NCBI GenBank assembly: GCA_902492185.1
Contig: CABUKY010000049.1
Coordinates: forward strand, 1 to 11,060
Direction: 5' to 3'
DNA from: an uncultured Collinsella sp.
GTDB lineage: Bacteria > Actinomycetota > Coriobacteriia > Coriobacteriales > Coriobacteriaceae
Length of the DNA: 11,060 nucleotides
The notes beneath the pieces were generated by a model that saw nothing but the letters and a program-made list of their open reading frames with translations, was not told the DNA's origin and ran no database searches. The translations under genes and the position numbers were made by a program. Shown one piece after another: positions 1 through 6,169 of this stretch. How positions within the stretch are numbered: the stretch's first letter is position 1; every line of letters begins with the position of its first letter.

Positions 1-267
1 ACGTCAATGGTATACGGGTGCACCATCGACGTCTTCAATACAGAAAATATCAGTGTGGAATGTTCCGGAGAGAAACCCCGTCACGCCCCCGGATCCCCTG
101 CGTTTACGGCCTTGAGGTCGGCGTGCGGAGAAGGACGTGGTTGATGGGAATACGTGTCCCTTTCGCTGTTTCGCGGCTTTGCCGCGAAAGGCGCGCTACT
201 TTGGGATGGGTGGGGAACGTGGTTGTTGCGGCAACTGGTCCCCACCCACAAATTACCCTCGGCATAC
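1..267. other. Upstream leader, no supportable gene
   Basis: I cannot assign a gene here. Plus frame 1 is open from base 1 to a TGA at 142-144 (47 codons), so it could be the tail of an upstream gene. Its composition is not convincing and I recognise no domain. On the minus strand an ATG at 24-26 could start a gene leaving the window, but only nine codons are visible. Bases 1-10 and 23-32 form an imperfect inverted repeat with one mismatch. Bases 169-248 hold two strong stem-loops, listed separately. The longer open frames across this stretch on both strands are arginine-rich and overlap the riboswitch, which marks them as non-coding. Confidence 0.35.
169..248. other. Two consecutive strong stem-loops
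   Basis: Bases 169-177 (TTTCGCGGC) pair perfectly with 181-189 (GCCGCGAAA) around a three-base loop. Bases 207-216 (TGGGTGGGGA) pair perfectly with 239-248 (TCCCCACCCA), enclosing a smaller GTTG/CAAC stem at 225-235. Neither is followed by a T-run on either strand, so neither is a standard intrinsic terminator. They lie upstream of the likely promoter for the riboswitch, so they are probably not part of that RNA. They could end an upstream transcript or belong to an unrecognised RNA. Confidence 0.5.
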
Positions 268-295
268 TTGCGCGAACGATTGCTCGTGCTACACT
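268..295 (+). promoter_or_regulatory. Probable sigma70-type promoter for the riboflavin operon
   Basis: TTGCGC at 268-273 and TACACT at 290-295 are separated by 16 bases. This places the transcription start near 302, at the 5' strand of the riboswitch closing helix. The -35 is weak (three of six consensus bases) and the -10 is fair (four of six). Position relative to the riboswitch is the main support. Confidence 0.4.
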
Positions 296-301
296 TGCAA
301 T

Positions 302-490
302 TGCTGTTTCAGGGCGGGGTGAAATTCCCCACTGGCGGTAAATCGGGCGGTGCCAAAGGGGTGCCGTGGCGCAGGCGAGGCGTCTGCGACCGAGCCGATG
401 AGTCCGCGACCCGTGCGTGTGTTGGTTCGCATGCCGGCTGAACTGGTGAAACCCCAGTACCAACGGTTAGAGTCCGGATGAAAGAGGCAG
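302..490 (+). promoter_or_regulatory. FMN riboswitch (RFN element)
   Basis: The conserved RFN landmarks appear in order. GGGG (316-319) and CCCC (327-330) form the P2 hairpin around TGAAATT. GGCGGTAAA follows at 334-342. AGTCCGCGACCC lies in the middle, GGTGAAACCCC in the P5/P6 area, and ACGGTTAGAGTCCGGATGAAAGA-type sequence closes the 3' side at about 463-485. The closing helix can form between about 302-310 and 480-489. It binds flavin mononucleotide and normally lowers expression of the following gene. No terminator fits between its 3' end and the ribU start only nine bases on. Control is therefore inferred to act on translation initiation rather than on transcription termination. Confidence 0.95.
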
Positions 491-496
491 GTGATC
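489..496 (+). promoter_or_regulatory. Extended Shine-Dalgarno of ribU, abutting the riboswitch
   Basis: AGGTGATC at 489-496 is a perfect complement to the GATCACCT of the bacterial 16S rRNA 3' end. An additional AAGAGG lies at 482-487. The site decides the ATG at 499 as the start. An in-frame ATG at 478 is part of the conserved riboswitch GGATGAAAGA and is unlikely to be used. The first base of the site can be drawn into the riboswitch closing helix. Confidence 0.7.
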
Positions 497-498
497 TT

Positions 499-1089
499 AT
501 GTCTGAACAGTCGCAGCATATCCATTTTGAGAACACGAATAGGTGGAGCACCAAACAGCTCGTTACCATGGCGCTGATGTGCGCCTTGGGCGCCCTGTTT
601 ATGTACGTGCAGCTGCCCATCCTTCCTTCGGCGCCGTTTTTGACGTATGACCCGTCGCTGGTGCCGGCGATGGTGTGCGGGTTTGCGTATGGTCCCGGCG
701 CCGGTACCGCTGTTGCCGCTATGGCAATCGTTATCCATGCGCTCACCACGGGTGACTGGGTCGGCGCGCTTATGAACCTGGTTGCCACGCTGGGTTACAT
801 TCTGCCCGCGGCTATCGTTTACCAGAAGATGCACACCTATAAGGGTGCCGTGATTGGCCTGGTGCTCGGCGTCATTGCCGCTACAGCGCTGTCTATGGTC
901 GCAAACCTTACCATTGGCGTATGGTTCTGGTATGGCTCGGTCGATGTGATCGCCCCGCTCATGATTCCTGCCGTACTGCCGTTTAACCTTATCAAGACCG
1001 TGCTTAACTCGGTGTTGACGCTGGCGGTGTATAAAGCAGTCTCCAACCTCATCACGCCTAAAAAGGACCAGGTCAAAGGCCGCGCATGA
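499..1089 (+). CDS. ribU: RibU-type riboflavin ECF transporter S-component
   Basis: This 196-residue membrane protein is the substrate-binding subunit of an energy-coupling factor transporter. It captures riboflavin outside the cell and passes it through the EcfA/EcfT module. About six hydrophobic segments are visible, at roughly 19-38, 55-75, 72-85, 88-108, 115-140 and 155-182. The first loop, from LPILPSAPFLTYDPS to VPAM at 39-58, and the PFNLIKTVL segment near residues 161-169 match the RibU family. The length is usual for it. The substrate is supported twice: by the protein family and by the FMN riboswitch directly upstream. The stop overlaps the start of the ATPase gene in an ATGA, so the two are translationally coupled. 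The start at 499 is chosen over an in-frame ATG at 478, which belongs to the riboswitch. Confidence 0.92.
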   Translation: MSEQSQHIHFENTNRWSTKQLVTMALMCALGALFMYVQLPILPSAPFLTYDPSLVPAMVCGFAYGPGAGTAVAAMAIVIHALTTGDWVGALMNLVATLGYILPAAIVYQKMHTYKGAVIGLVLGVIAATALSMVANLTIGVWFWYGSVDVIAPLMIPAVLPFNLIKTVLNSVLTLAVYKAVSNLITPKKDQVKGRA

Positions 1090-2990
1090 TTGAGTGTCGG
1101 GGCGTTTCCTTTAGCTATGACGGTGCCGTGCCGGCACTCGACGGCGTCGATCTAAACATCGAGGATGGCGAGTTTTTCTGCATCCTCGGTGGCAACGGGT
1201 CGGGCAAGTCGACGTTTGCCAAGCATTTGGACGCGCTGCTGCAGCCCGATGCGGGAACGGTGTGCGTCAACGGCATGGACGCGTCCGATCCCGAGCTGGT
1301 CTACGACATCCGCTCGACTGCTGGCATGGTGTTCCAGAATCCCGACGACCAGCTTGTGGCGACGCTTGTCGAGGACGACGTTGCGTTTGGTCCCGAGAAC
1401 TTAGGGGTCGAATCGGCCCAGATCGCGCAGCGCGTGCGCGAGGCGCTGAAGGCCGTGGGTCTGGTGGGCTTTGAGCGCCACGAGACCCATGCGCTCTCGG
1501 GTGGCCAAAAGCAACGCGTGGCGCTTGCCGGCGTGCTCGCCATGGAGCCGCGCGTTCTCATTTTGGATGAGGCCTCCTCGATGCTCGATCCGCGCGGACG
1601 CAAGGGTCTTATGAAGGCCTGTCATGCGCTGCACGAACGCGGCATGACCATCGTGATGATTACGCACTTTATGGAAGAGGCCGCTGAGGCCGATCGCGTT
1701 GCTGTCTTCCAAGCGGGCCGCGTTGCCATGTTGGGCACGCCCGAGGAGATCTTGACGCAGGCGGACGAACTCGCGCAGCTCAACCTTGATATGCCGGAGT
1801 CGTGCCGTTTGGGCGTGGCGCTTCGTGCGAAGGGCGTGCCCGTTTATGCGCAGGTGCGCGAGGCGGATGTGGTCGCCGGTATAGCGCAGGCTTATGCCGA
1901 GCGGAGTAGGACAGGCATCGCCGGGCGGCCTTTCGCATTCGATCCTCGTATTCCCGACAACGTTTCCTCTGCGCTCGATGGCGCAGACGCGCTGGAGCCC
2001 GTTATCGAGATTTCGCACCTTTCGTTTAGCTATTCGCTGAGCGCCCGCGAGCGCCGCCGCTGGCATAAGCGCTCGGCCACTGCGGACAAATCGAGCAAAC
2101 AGGCTCTCTGGGGAAACGTCCCCAGCAGCCCGTGGGCGCTGCGCGGTGTATCGCTGACGGTGCGTCGCGGCGAGTTCCTGGGCTTGGCAGGTCATACCGG
2201 TTCGGGTAAGTCGACGCTGGTCCAGCATCTCAACGGTTTGATTCGCCCTCAGGAGGGATCCGTTCGCGCGCTGGGGCTCGATCTGTCAAACAAGAAAGAC
2301 GCCGCCGCGGTTAAGGCCAAGGTCGGCGTGGTGTTTCAATATCCTGAGCGTCAGCTGTTTGCCGAAACCGTGGCGCAGGACGTGGCGTTTGGTCCGCATA
2401 ACCTTGGCTTGCCGCAAGATGAAGTCGACCGTCGTGTCGAGTCATCGCTCTCGCGCGTGGGCCTCGACCTTTCCACGGTCGGCGACAAGAGTCCCTTTGA
2501 GCTCTCCGGCGGGCAGCAACGGCGTGTGGCATTCGCCGGCGTGCTCGCCATGGAGCCCGAAGTCCTGGTGCTCGATGAGCCCATGGCGGGGCTCGATCCG
2601 GCTGCGCGCAGGGATTTCCTTGAGCTTATCGATCGACTTCACCGCGATGGCCTGACCGTTGTCATGGTTTCGCATAGTATGGATGACCTGGCCAATTGCT
2701 GCGACCGTATCGTCGTAATGAACGAAGGTGCGGTGTTTGCCGAGGGAACCCCCGTGCAGGTGTTTGCGCATGCCGATGAGCTCAAGTCGATCGGCTTGGG
2801 CGTACCTGCTGCTCAGCGCATGGCGTTGGCGCTCGCGGAAGCGGGCGTGCCGCTGCGTCGCGGCGGGCTCTATACGGTTGAGTCGTTGGCCGACGGGTTG
2901 GTAGATTTGCTGATCGGTCGCTCGGACGGTCCTTCTAACGTCGCGGACATTGCTAAATCCAAGACGGTCTCGCGAGAGGAGGGCTGCTGA
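1086..2990 (+). CDS. ecfA: Fused EcfA1-EcfA2 energy-coupling ATPase
   Basis: This 634-residue protein carries two complete ABC ATPase domains that power ECF vitamin uptake at the membrane. Domain 1 has Walker A GGNGSGKST (35-43), Q-loop FQNPDDQ (83-89), signature LSGGQ (137-141), Walker B VLILDE (157-162) and H194. Domain 2 has GHTGSGKST (369-377), FQYPERQ (417-423), LSGGQ (473-477), VLVLDE (493-498) and H530. DEASSMLDP in domain 1 is EcfA1-like; FQYPERQLF and DEPMAGLDP in domain 2 are EcfA2-like. Most firmicutes encode these as two separate proteins of about 280 residues. Domain 2 also has a polar, arginine-rich insert at about 318-347, between its first strand and the following ALRGV. Both ATP sites look intact. 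The gene overlaps ribU by four bases and ecfT by one. Whether the module serves only RibU or also other S-components cannot be told here. Confidence 0.93.
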   Translation: MIECRGVSFSYDGAVPALDGVDLNIEDGEFFCILGGNGSGKSTFAKHLDALLQPDAGTVCVNGMDASDPELVYDIRSTAGMVFQNPDDQLVATLVEDDVAFGPENLGVESAQIAQRVREALKAVGLVGFERHETHALSGGQKQRVALAGVLAMEPRVLILDEASSMLDPRGRKGLMKACHALHERGMTIVMITHFMEEAAEADRVAVFQAGRVAMLGTPEEILTQADELAQLNLDMPESCRLGVALRAKGVPVYAQVREADVVAGIAQAYAERSRTGIAGRPFAFDPRIPDNVSSALDGADALEPVIEISHLSFSYSLSARERRRWHKRSATADKSSKQALWGNVPSSPWALRGVSLTVRRGEFLGLAGHTGSGKSTLVQHLNGLIRPQEGSVRALGLDLSNKKDAAAVKAKVGVVFQYPERQLFAETVAQDVAFGPHNLGLPQDEVDRRVESSLSRVGLDLSTVGDKSPFELSGGQQRRVAFAGVLAMEPEVLVLDEPMAGLDPAARRDFLELIDRLHRDGLTVVMVSHSMDDLANCCDRIVVMNEGAVFAEGTPVQVFAHADELKSIGLGVPAAQRMALALAEAGVPLRRGGLYTVESLADGLVDLLIGRSDGPSNVADIAKSKTVSREEGC

Positions 2991-3790
2991 TGGAGGCGTT
3001 TTCGTTTGGCAGTTACTATCCCAGCGATAGTGCAATCCACCGCCTGGACCCGCGAACCAAGTTGCTCTTGGGCTTTGTGTTTCTGATCACGACGCTCACG
3101 GTCAGTGGCTTCCGCGGACTGGCCCCGGTCGCAATTTTCGTTGTGCTGACCTATGCCGTGTCTCGGGTGCCGGTTCGTCGCGTTCTGTCGTCGATGGCGC
3201 CGCTGCTGGCAATCGTCGTCGTGGTCGCGGTGCTCAACTTGTTTACCGATCAGAGTGGGCGCATCCTGTGGCAGCTCGGCTTTCTGCAGATAAGCGAGGG
3301 CTCACTGCGTTCTGCCGCCTTTATGGCGTGTCGCCTGACGTTGATGATGGCCGGCATGAGCGCCATTACACTCACCACGCCGACGCTCGACCTCACCGCG
3401 GGCTTTGAGCGCCTGCTCGCGCCGTTTGCGCGTGTGGGACTTCCTGCGCACGAGCTCGGCATGATCATGGGTATCGCGCTACGCTTTATGCCGCAGTTTG
3501 CCACTGAGATGAAGCAGACGGCCGATGCACAGGCAAGCCGCGGCGCGCGCGTGACGGGCGGTCCGCTCGGCGGCGTGCGTATGCTCGGCAGTGTGGCGAT
3601 TCCGCTGTTCACGGGCGTGTTCCGCCATGCCGAGACGCTGTCTGCCGCCATGGATGCACGCTGCTATCACGGCGAGCAGGGCCGCACGCGCCTGCATGCG
3701 CTTGCATTTGGCCGCGGCGATGCGTTGGCGGCGGTGGTGACGGCGTTGCTGCTCATCTGCGTCATCGTCATCAATCTTCAACTTGTTTAG
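2990..3790 (+). CDS. ecfT: EcfT transmembrane coupling subunit of ECF transporter
   Basis: This 266-residue integral membrane protein links the EcfA ATPases to the S-component and transmits the conformational change that flips it. Hydrophobic segments are seen at about 23-40, 44-58, 68-86, 110-130 and 244-264. The cytoplasmic region carries the two coupling motifs that dock into the ATPases: ASRGA at 182-186 and a variant AMDARCYHG at 220-228. LDPRTKLLL at 19-27 is typical of the family N-terminus. GAGGAGGG at 2976-2983 is a strong ribosome site six bases before the ATG. That ATG shares its A with the preceding TGA stop. Start choice is firm. Confidence 0.92.
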   Translation: MEAFSFGSYYPSDSAIHRLDPRTKLLLGFVFLITTLTVSGFRGLAPVAIFVVLTYAVSRVPVRRVLSSMAPLLAIVVVVAVLNLFTDQSGRILWQLGFLQISEGSLRSAAFMACRLTLMMAGMSAITLTTPTLDLTAGFERLLAPFARVGLPAHELGMIMGIALRFMPQFATEMKQTADAQASRGARVTGGPLGGVRMLGSVAIPLFTGVFRHAETLSAAMDARCYHGEQGRTRLHALAFGRGDALAAVVTALLLICVIVINLQLV

Positions 3791-3820
3791 GCGCGATTCG
3801 GGCGCAAGAAAGGGGTCCCT

Positions 3821-4267
3821 ATGACCGACAACGACCGCACGGCTCAGCTTGAGCGCGCCTGTTCGTATCTCAGGCGCATTCCGGCGTGGTTTCTGGCCAC
3901 GACCGATGCAAGTGACGGGCATCAGCCTCGCGTGAGGCCGTTTTCGTTTGCCATGGTCGATGACGGTAAGTTGTGGTTTTGCACGTCGCGCGACAAGGAC
4001 GTGTGGGCGGAGCTGAGTGCGAATCCCAAGTTTGAGGTATCGGGCTGGAAGCCGGGGGAATGTTGGATCGTATTGACCGGCGAAGCCGCACTTGAGGACG
4101 ACGCAGTTGCGAGCGACGAGGTGCGTCAAGCGGGTTTTAAGCACATGGTGGGCATTGGCGAGGAACACGAGAGTGCCAACGACGGCCGCCTTGCTTTCTT
4201 TTCGGTCCGCAATATTGCCGCGCGCTTCTGTGATATCGACGGCAGCGAGGAGCGCCTGGAGCTCTAG
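3821..4267 (+). CDS. PNPOx-like split-barrel flavin-type protein, copy 1
   Basis: This 148-residue soluble protein is of the pyridoxamine 5'-phosphate oxidase-like split-barrel superfamily. RVRPFSF at 37-43 and DGKLWFCTSRDKDVW at 48-62 are the strands and loop that usually bind FMN phosphate in this fold. The true substrate is unknown. Many small members reduce or bind flavin, F420, haem or nitroaromatic compounds, and true PNPOx activity should not be assumed. AAAGGGG at 3809-3815 is placed five bases before the ATG. Only 30 bases separate it from ecfT and no terminator is visible, so it probably shares the FMN-riboswitch transcript, which would suit a flavin-binding protein. A paralogue follows directly. 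Confidence 0.8.
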   Translation: MTDNDRTAQLERACSYLRRIPAWFLATTDASDGHQPRVRPFSFAMVDDGKLWFCTSRDKDVWAELSANPKFEVSGWKPGECWIVLTGEAALEDDAVASDEVRQAGFKHMVGIGEEHESANDGRLAFFSVRNIAARFCDIDGSEERLEL

Positions 4268-4318
4268 CGCGTCTCAAATTTACTACCCGTTCTGAATTAG
4301 CTAGTGCCAGGAGGACAC

Positions 4319-4729
4319 ATGGACGGATTGAATACGGTGTTGGAGTATCTGACGTCGGTGCCGGCATGGTATTTGGCGACGAGCGTTGACGGACAGCCTC
4401 ATGTGCGTCCGTTTTCGTTTGCGCAGATCCAGGATGGCAAGCTGTGGTTTGTAACAGCGCGCACCAAAGACGTGTGGCAAGAGTTGCTGCAAAATCAGCG
4501 CTTTGAGGCCACGAGTTGGTGGCCGGGCCATGGCTGGCTCATCTTGCGCGGGCGTGCGGGGCTGGAAGACCGGGCTTCGAGCGAAATGCGCGAAGCCGGG
4601 TGGAAGCATCTAGAGCGCCTGGGTGAGCACTATGAGGGGCCTAACGACCCCACGCTCGTCTTCTTTAGCGTCGAGGATCCCGAGGCTTTTATCTGCAATC
4701 ACGACGAATGGGTGCCGGTCGAGCTCTAG
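4319..4729 (+). CDS. PNPOx-like split-barrel flavin-type protein, copy 2
   Basis: This 136-residue paralogue of the preceding gene shows about half identical residues when aligned by eye. Shared blocks are PAW.LAT near the start, HVRPFSF at 28-34, DGKLWF at 39-44, KDVW at 50-53, GLED at 81-84 and FFSV at 115-118. It lacks three residues of the first-turn loop and two in the middle. AGGAGG at 4309-4314 sits four bases before the ATG at 4319. An in-frame GTG at 4304 would overlap this ribosome site and is rejected. The gap to copy 1 is 51 bases without a terminator. A tandem duplication followed by divergence is the simplest origin. Function is otherwise as uncertain as for copy 1. Confidence 0.8.
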   Translation: MDGLNTVLEYLTSVPAWYLATSVDGQPHVRPFSFAQIQDGKLWFVTARTKDVWQELLQNQRFEATSWWPGHGWLILRGRAGLEDRASSEMREAGWKHLERLGEHYEGPNDPTLVFFSVEDPEAFICNHDEWVPVEL

Positions 4730-4766
4730 CCAGCTGGCTCATCCTAACAACTTGGTTTTCGCATGG

Positions 4767-4820
4767 GCGGGCCCCGTATTGCCCGGCGCCGTTAGGAGCG
4801 CCGGTCAATACGGGGCCCGC
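4767..4820 (+). terminator. Large GC-rich hairpin, probable terminator of the flavin operon
   Basis: GCGGGCCCCGTATTG (4767-4781) pairs perfectly with CAATACGGGGCCCGC (4806-4820). After one C/T mismatch, CCGGCGC (4783-4789) pairs with GCGCCGG (4798-4804) around an eight-base loop. That gives 22 pairs in all. The downstream T content (CTCCATTTG) is weak, so it may rely on stem stability, on Rho, or protect the 3' end. It lies 37 bases after the last flavin-operon stop and upstream of the arginine operators. Confidence 0.6.
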
Positions 4821-4863
4821 TCCATTTGTCAATTCCTTCGAGCGAATGTGTCTGGAATGTTTC

Positions 4864-4902
4864 AATGCATGAATATGCAAGTCATTTACGTGTTAATGCA
4901 TC
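4864..4902 (+). promoter_or_regulatory. Tandem ARG boxes (ArgR operator) upstream of argC
   Basis: Box 1 (4864-4881) contains the perfect 5-4-5 palindrome TGCAT-GAAT-ATGCA at 4866-4879. Box 2 (4885-4902) contains TACGT-GTTA-ATGCA at 4887-4900, with one perfect and one degenerate half. Centres are 21 bp apart, leaving 3 bp between 18-bp boxes, the classic arrangement for one ArgR hexamer. TGCAT half-sites fit the actinobacterial form of the ARG box. A TAAAGT at 4912-4917 or an overlapping TGCTAA at 4909-4914 may be the -10, so bound ArgR would cover the -35 region. The exact promoter is not resolved. Arginine-dependent repression of argCJBD is inferred. Confidence 0.75.
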
Positions 4903-4969
4903 TTTTGGTGCTAAAGTTTCAACCCACTTCATAACGACCGCTGCGAAATGCGCATCGGTGCATAAATCG

Positions 4970-4984
4970 CAGACAAGGAGTCTG
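4970..4984 (+). promoter_or_regulatory. Ribosome site of argC presented in a small hairpin loop
   Basis: CAGAC (4970-4974) can pair with GTCTG (4980-4984) around AAGGA, which places most of the AAGGAG ribosome site (4975-4980) in the loop. The spacing to the ATG at 4987 is six bases. The site sets the argC start. The hairpin is only five pairs and may be coincidental. Confidence 0.4.
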
Positions 4985-4986
4985 AT

Positions 4987-6034
4987 ATGTCTTTGAAGGT
5001 TGGAATCGTCGGCGCGGCTGGATATGCCGGAGCCGAGCTCATTCGCCTCGTGCTCGGCCATCCCGAGTTTGAACTTGTTGCCATTACGTCCAACGCCGAT
5101 GCTGGTCAGCCGCTGTCCGCGGTGTATCCGAGCTTTGCTGGTGTGAGCGACCTGGTTTTCACCACGCATGACGCGCCCGAGCTTAAATCCTGCGACGCCG
5201 TCTTCTTGGCCGTGCCGCATACCGCGGCCATGGCACAGGTGCCCGCGCTGCTTGCATCGGGCGTTTCCTGCTTTGATCTTTCGGCCGATTACCGTCTGAG
5301 CGACGCGTCCGTCTTTGAGACGTGGTATGCCGCCGCGCATACGAGCCCCGAGCTGCTCAAGACCCGCGCCTTTGGTCTGCCCGAGCTGTTCTCCCAGGAT
5401 TTGGAGACCGCCGCATCCGACCATGCCACCGGAAAGCCCGTGTTGGTCGCCTGCGAGCCTTGCTGCCGCTCCTGCCGTGCGTGCGGGCTGGGTGGCCGAG
5501 AACGGTCCCGTGATTGTCGATGCCATCAGCGGTGTGACGGGTGCCGGCAAGTCCTGCAACGCTCGTACGCATTTTTGCAGCGCCGACGAGAATTTGGAGG
5601 CCTACGGCGTGGGCAAGCATCGTCACACGCCCGAGATTGAGCAAATCCTTGGCTTAACCGATCGCGTCGTCTTTACCCCGCATCTGGCACCGCTCAAGCG
5701 CGGCCTGCTCTCCACGGTGACGATGCCGCTTACGCCGCAGGCTATCGATACCTTGACCCTTGAGGACGTTGTCGACCATTACAAGAAGTTCTACGCCGGT
5801 CGCACCTTTGTGCGCGTGCTCGATGCCGGCCAGCAGCCCAAGACGGCTTCGGTCGTCGGTACCAATGCCGCCCAGATCGGCCTTGCGCTCAACAAGCGTG
5901 CGGGCGTGCTGGTGGCGACGGGCGCTATCGACAATTTGTGCAAGGGCGCTGCGGGCCAGGCGGTCCAGTGCGCCAACATCGTTTTTGGTTTTGACGAGCG
6001 ACGAGGCTTGCCCACAGCGGCGTGCCCGGTGTAG
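4987..6034 (+). pseudogene. argC: N-acetyl-gamma-glutamyl-phosphate reductase, frameshifted
   Basis: ArgC reduces N-acetylglutamyl phosphate to the semialdehyde with NADPH in ornithine synthesis. Codons 1-158 read in one frame: NADP-binding GAAGYAG at 9-15, then AFGLPELF and VLVACEP at 152-158. The rest reads in the next frame from about 5453, through PAVRAGWVAENG, GVTGAGK, KHRHTPEIEQ and PHLAPLKRGLLST, to a TAG at 6032-6034. The original frame runs into a TGA at 5638-5640 after 59 out-of-frame residues. At the join the expected GCYPTA active-site block with its catalytic cysteine is missing. The join is GCGAGCC (5453-5459), which reads as Cys-Glu-Pro in one frame and Ala-Ser-Leu in the other. 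This fits a 23-bp deletion between two copies of that heptamer: 1048 plus 23 gives 1071 bases, or 356 residues, a normal ArgC length. A sequencing or assembly error remains possible. Confidence 0.9.
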
Positions 6035-6169
6035 CACATTCGATTGTTAACGATTTGGTAGTCGGGTATCGAGTTGGGCGCCACTTTTAAGCTGGTCTAC
6101 TAATTGCGACCGGTAGGGCGCGCCAGCCGATGCCCGCTTTTTTATTTGATATAAGGAGTCGTAGGGACG

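Noticed and set aside
1..144. Open frame in plus frame 1 ending at TGA 142-144 as a C-terminal gene fragment
   Set aside because: It is open for only 47 codons with mixed codon use and no recognised motif, so I mention it only as a possibility.
478..498. Upstream ATG for ribU at 478
   Set aside because: This ATG lies in the conserved GGATGAAAGA end of the FMN riboswitch, and the strong ribosome site lies after it.
5315..6034. A separate second gene for the downstream argC frame
   Set aside because: Its first part overlaps the argC frame as a shadow. Only from about 5453 does it match ArgC, so it is the second half of one broken gene.
6045..6061. A 17-base sequence after argC that recurs with one mismatch at 9994-10010
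   Set aside because: Both copies lie in intergenic DNA, but a 16-of-17 match within 11 kb is expected by chance fairly often, and the surroundings do not match.
6111..6147. Possible terminator or attenuator before argJ, with six Ts at 6138-6143
   Set aside because: Only a four-pair GGGC/GCCC stem with a 12-base loop precedes the T-run, which is too weak to support a call.
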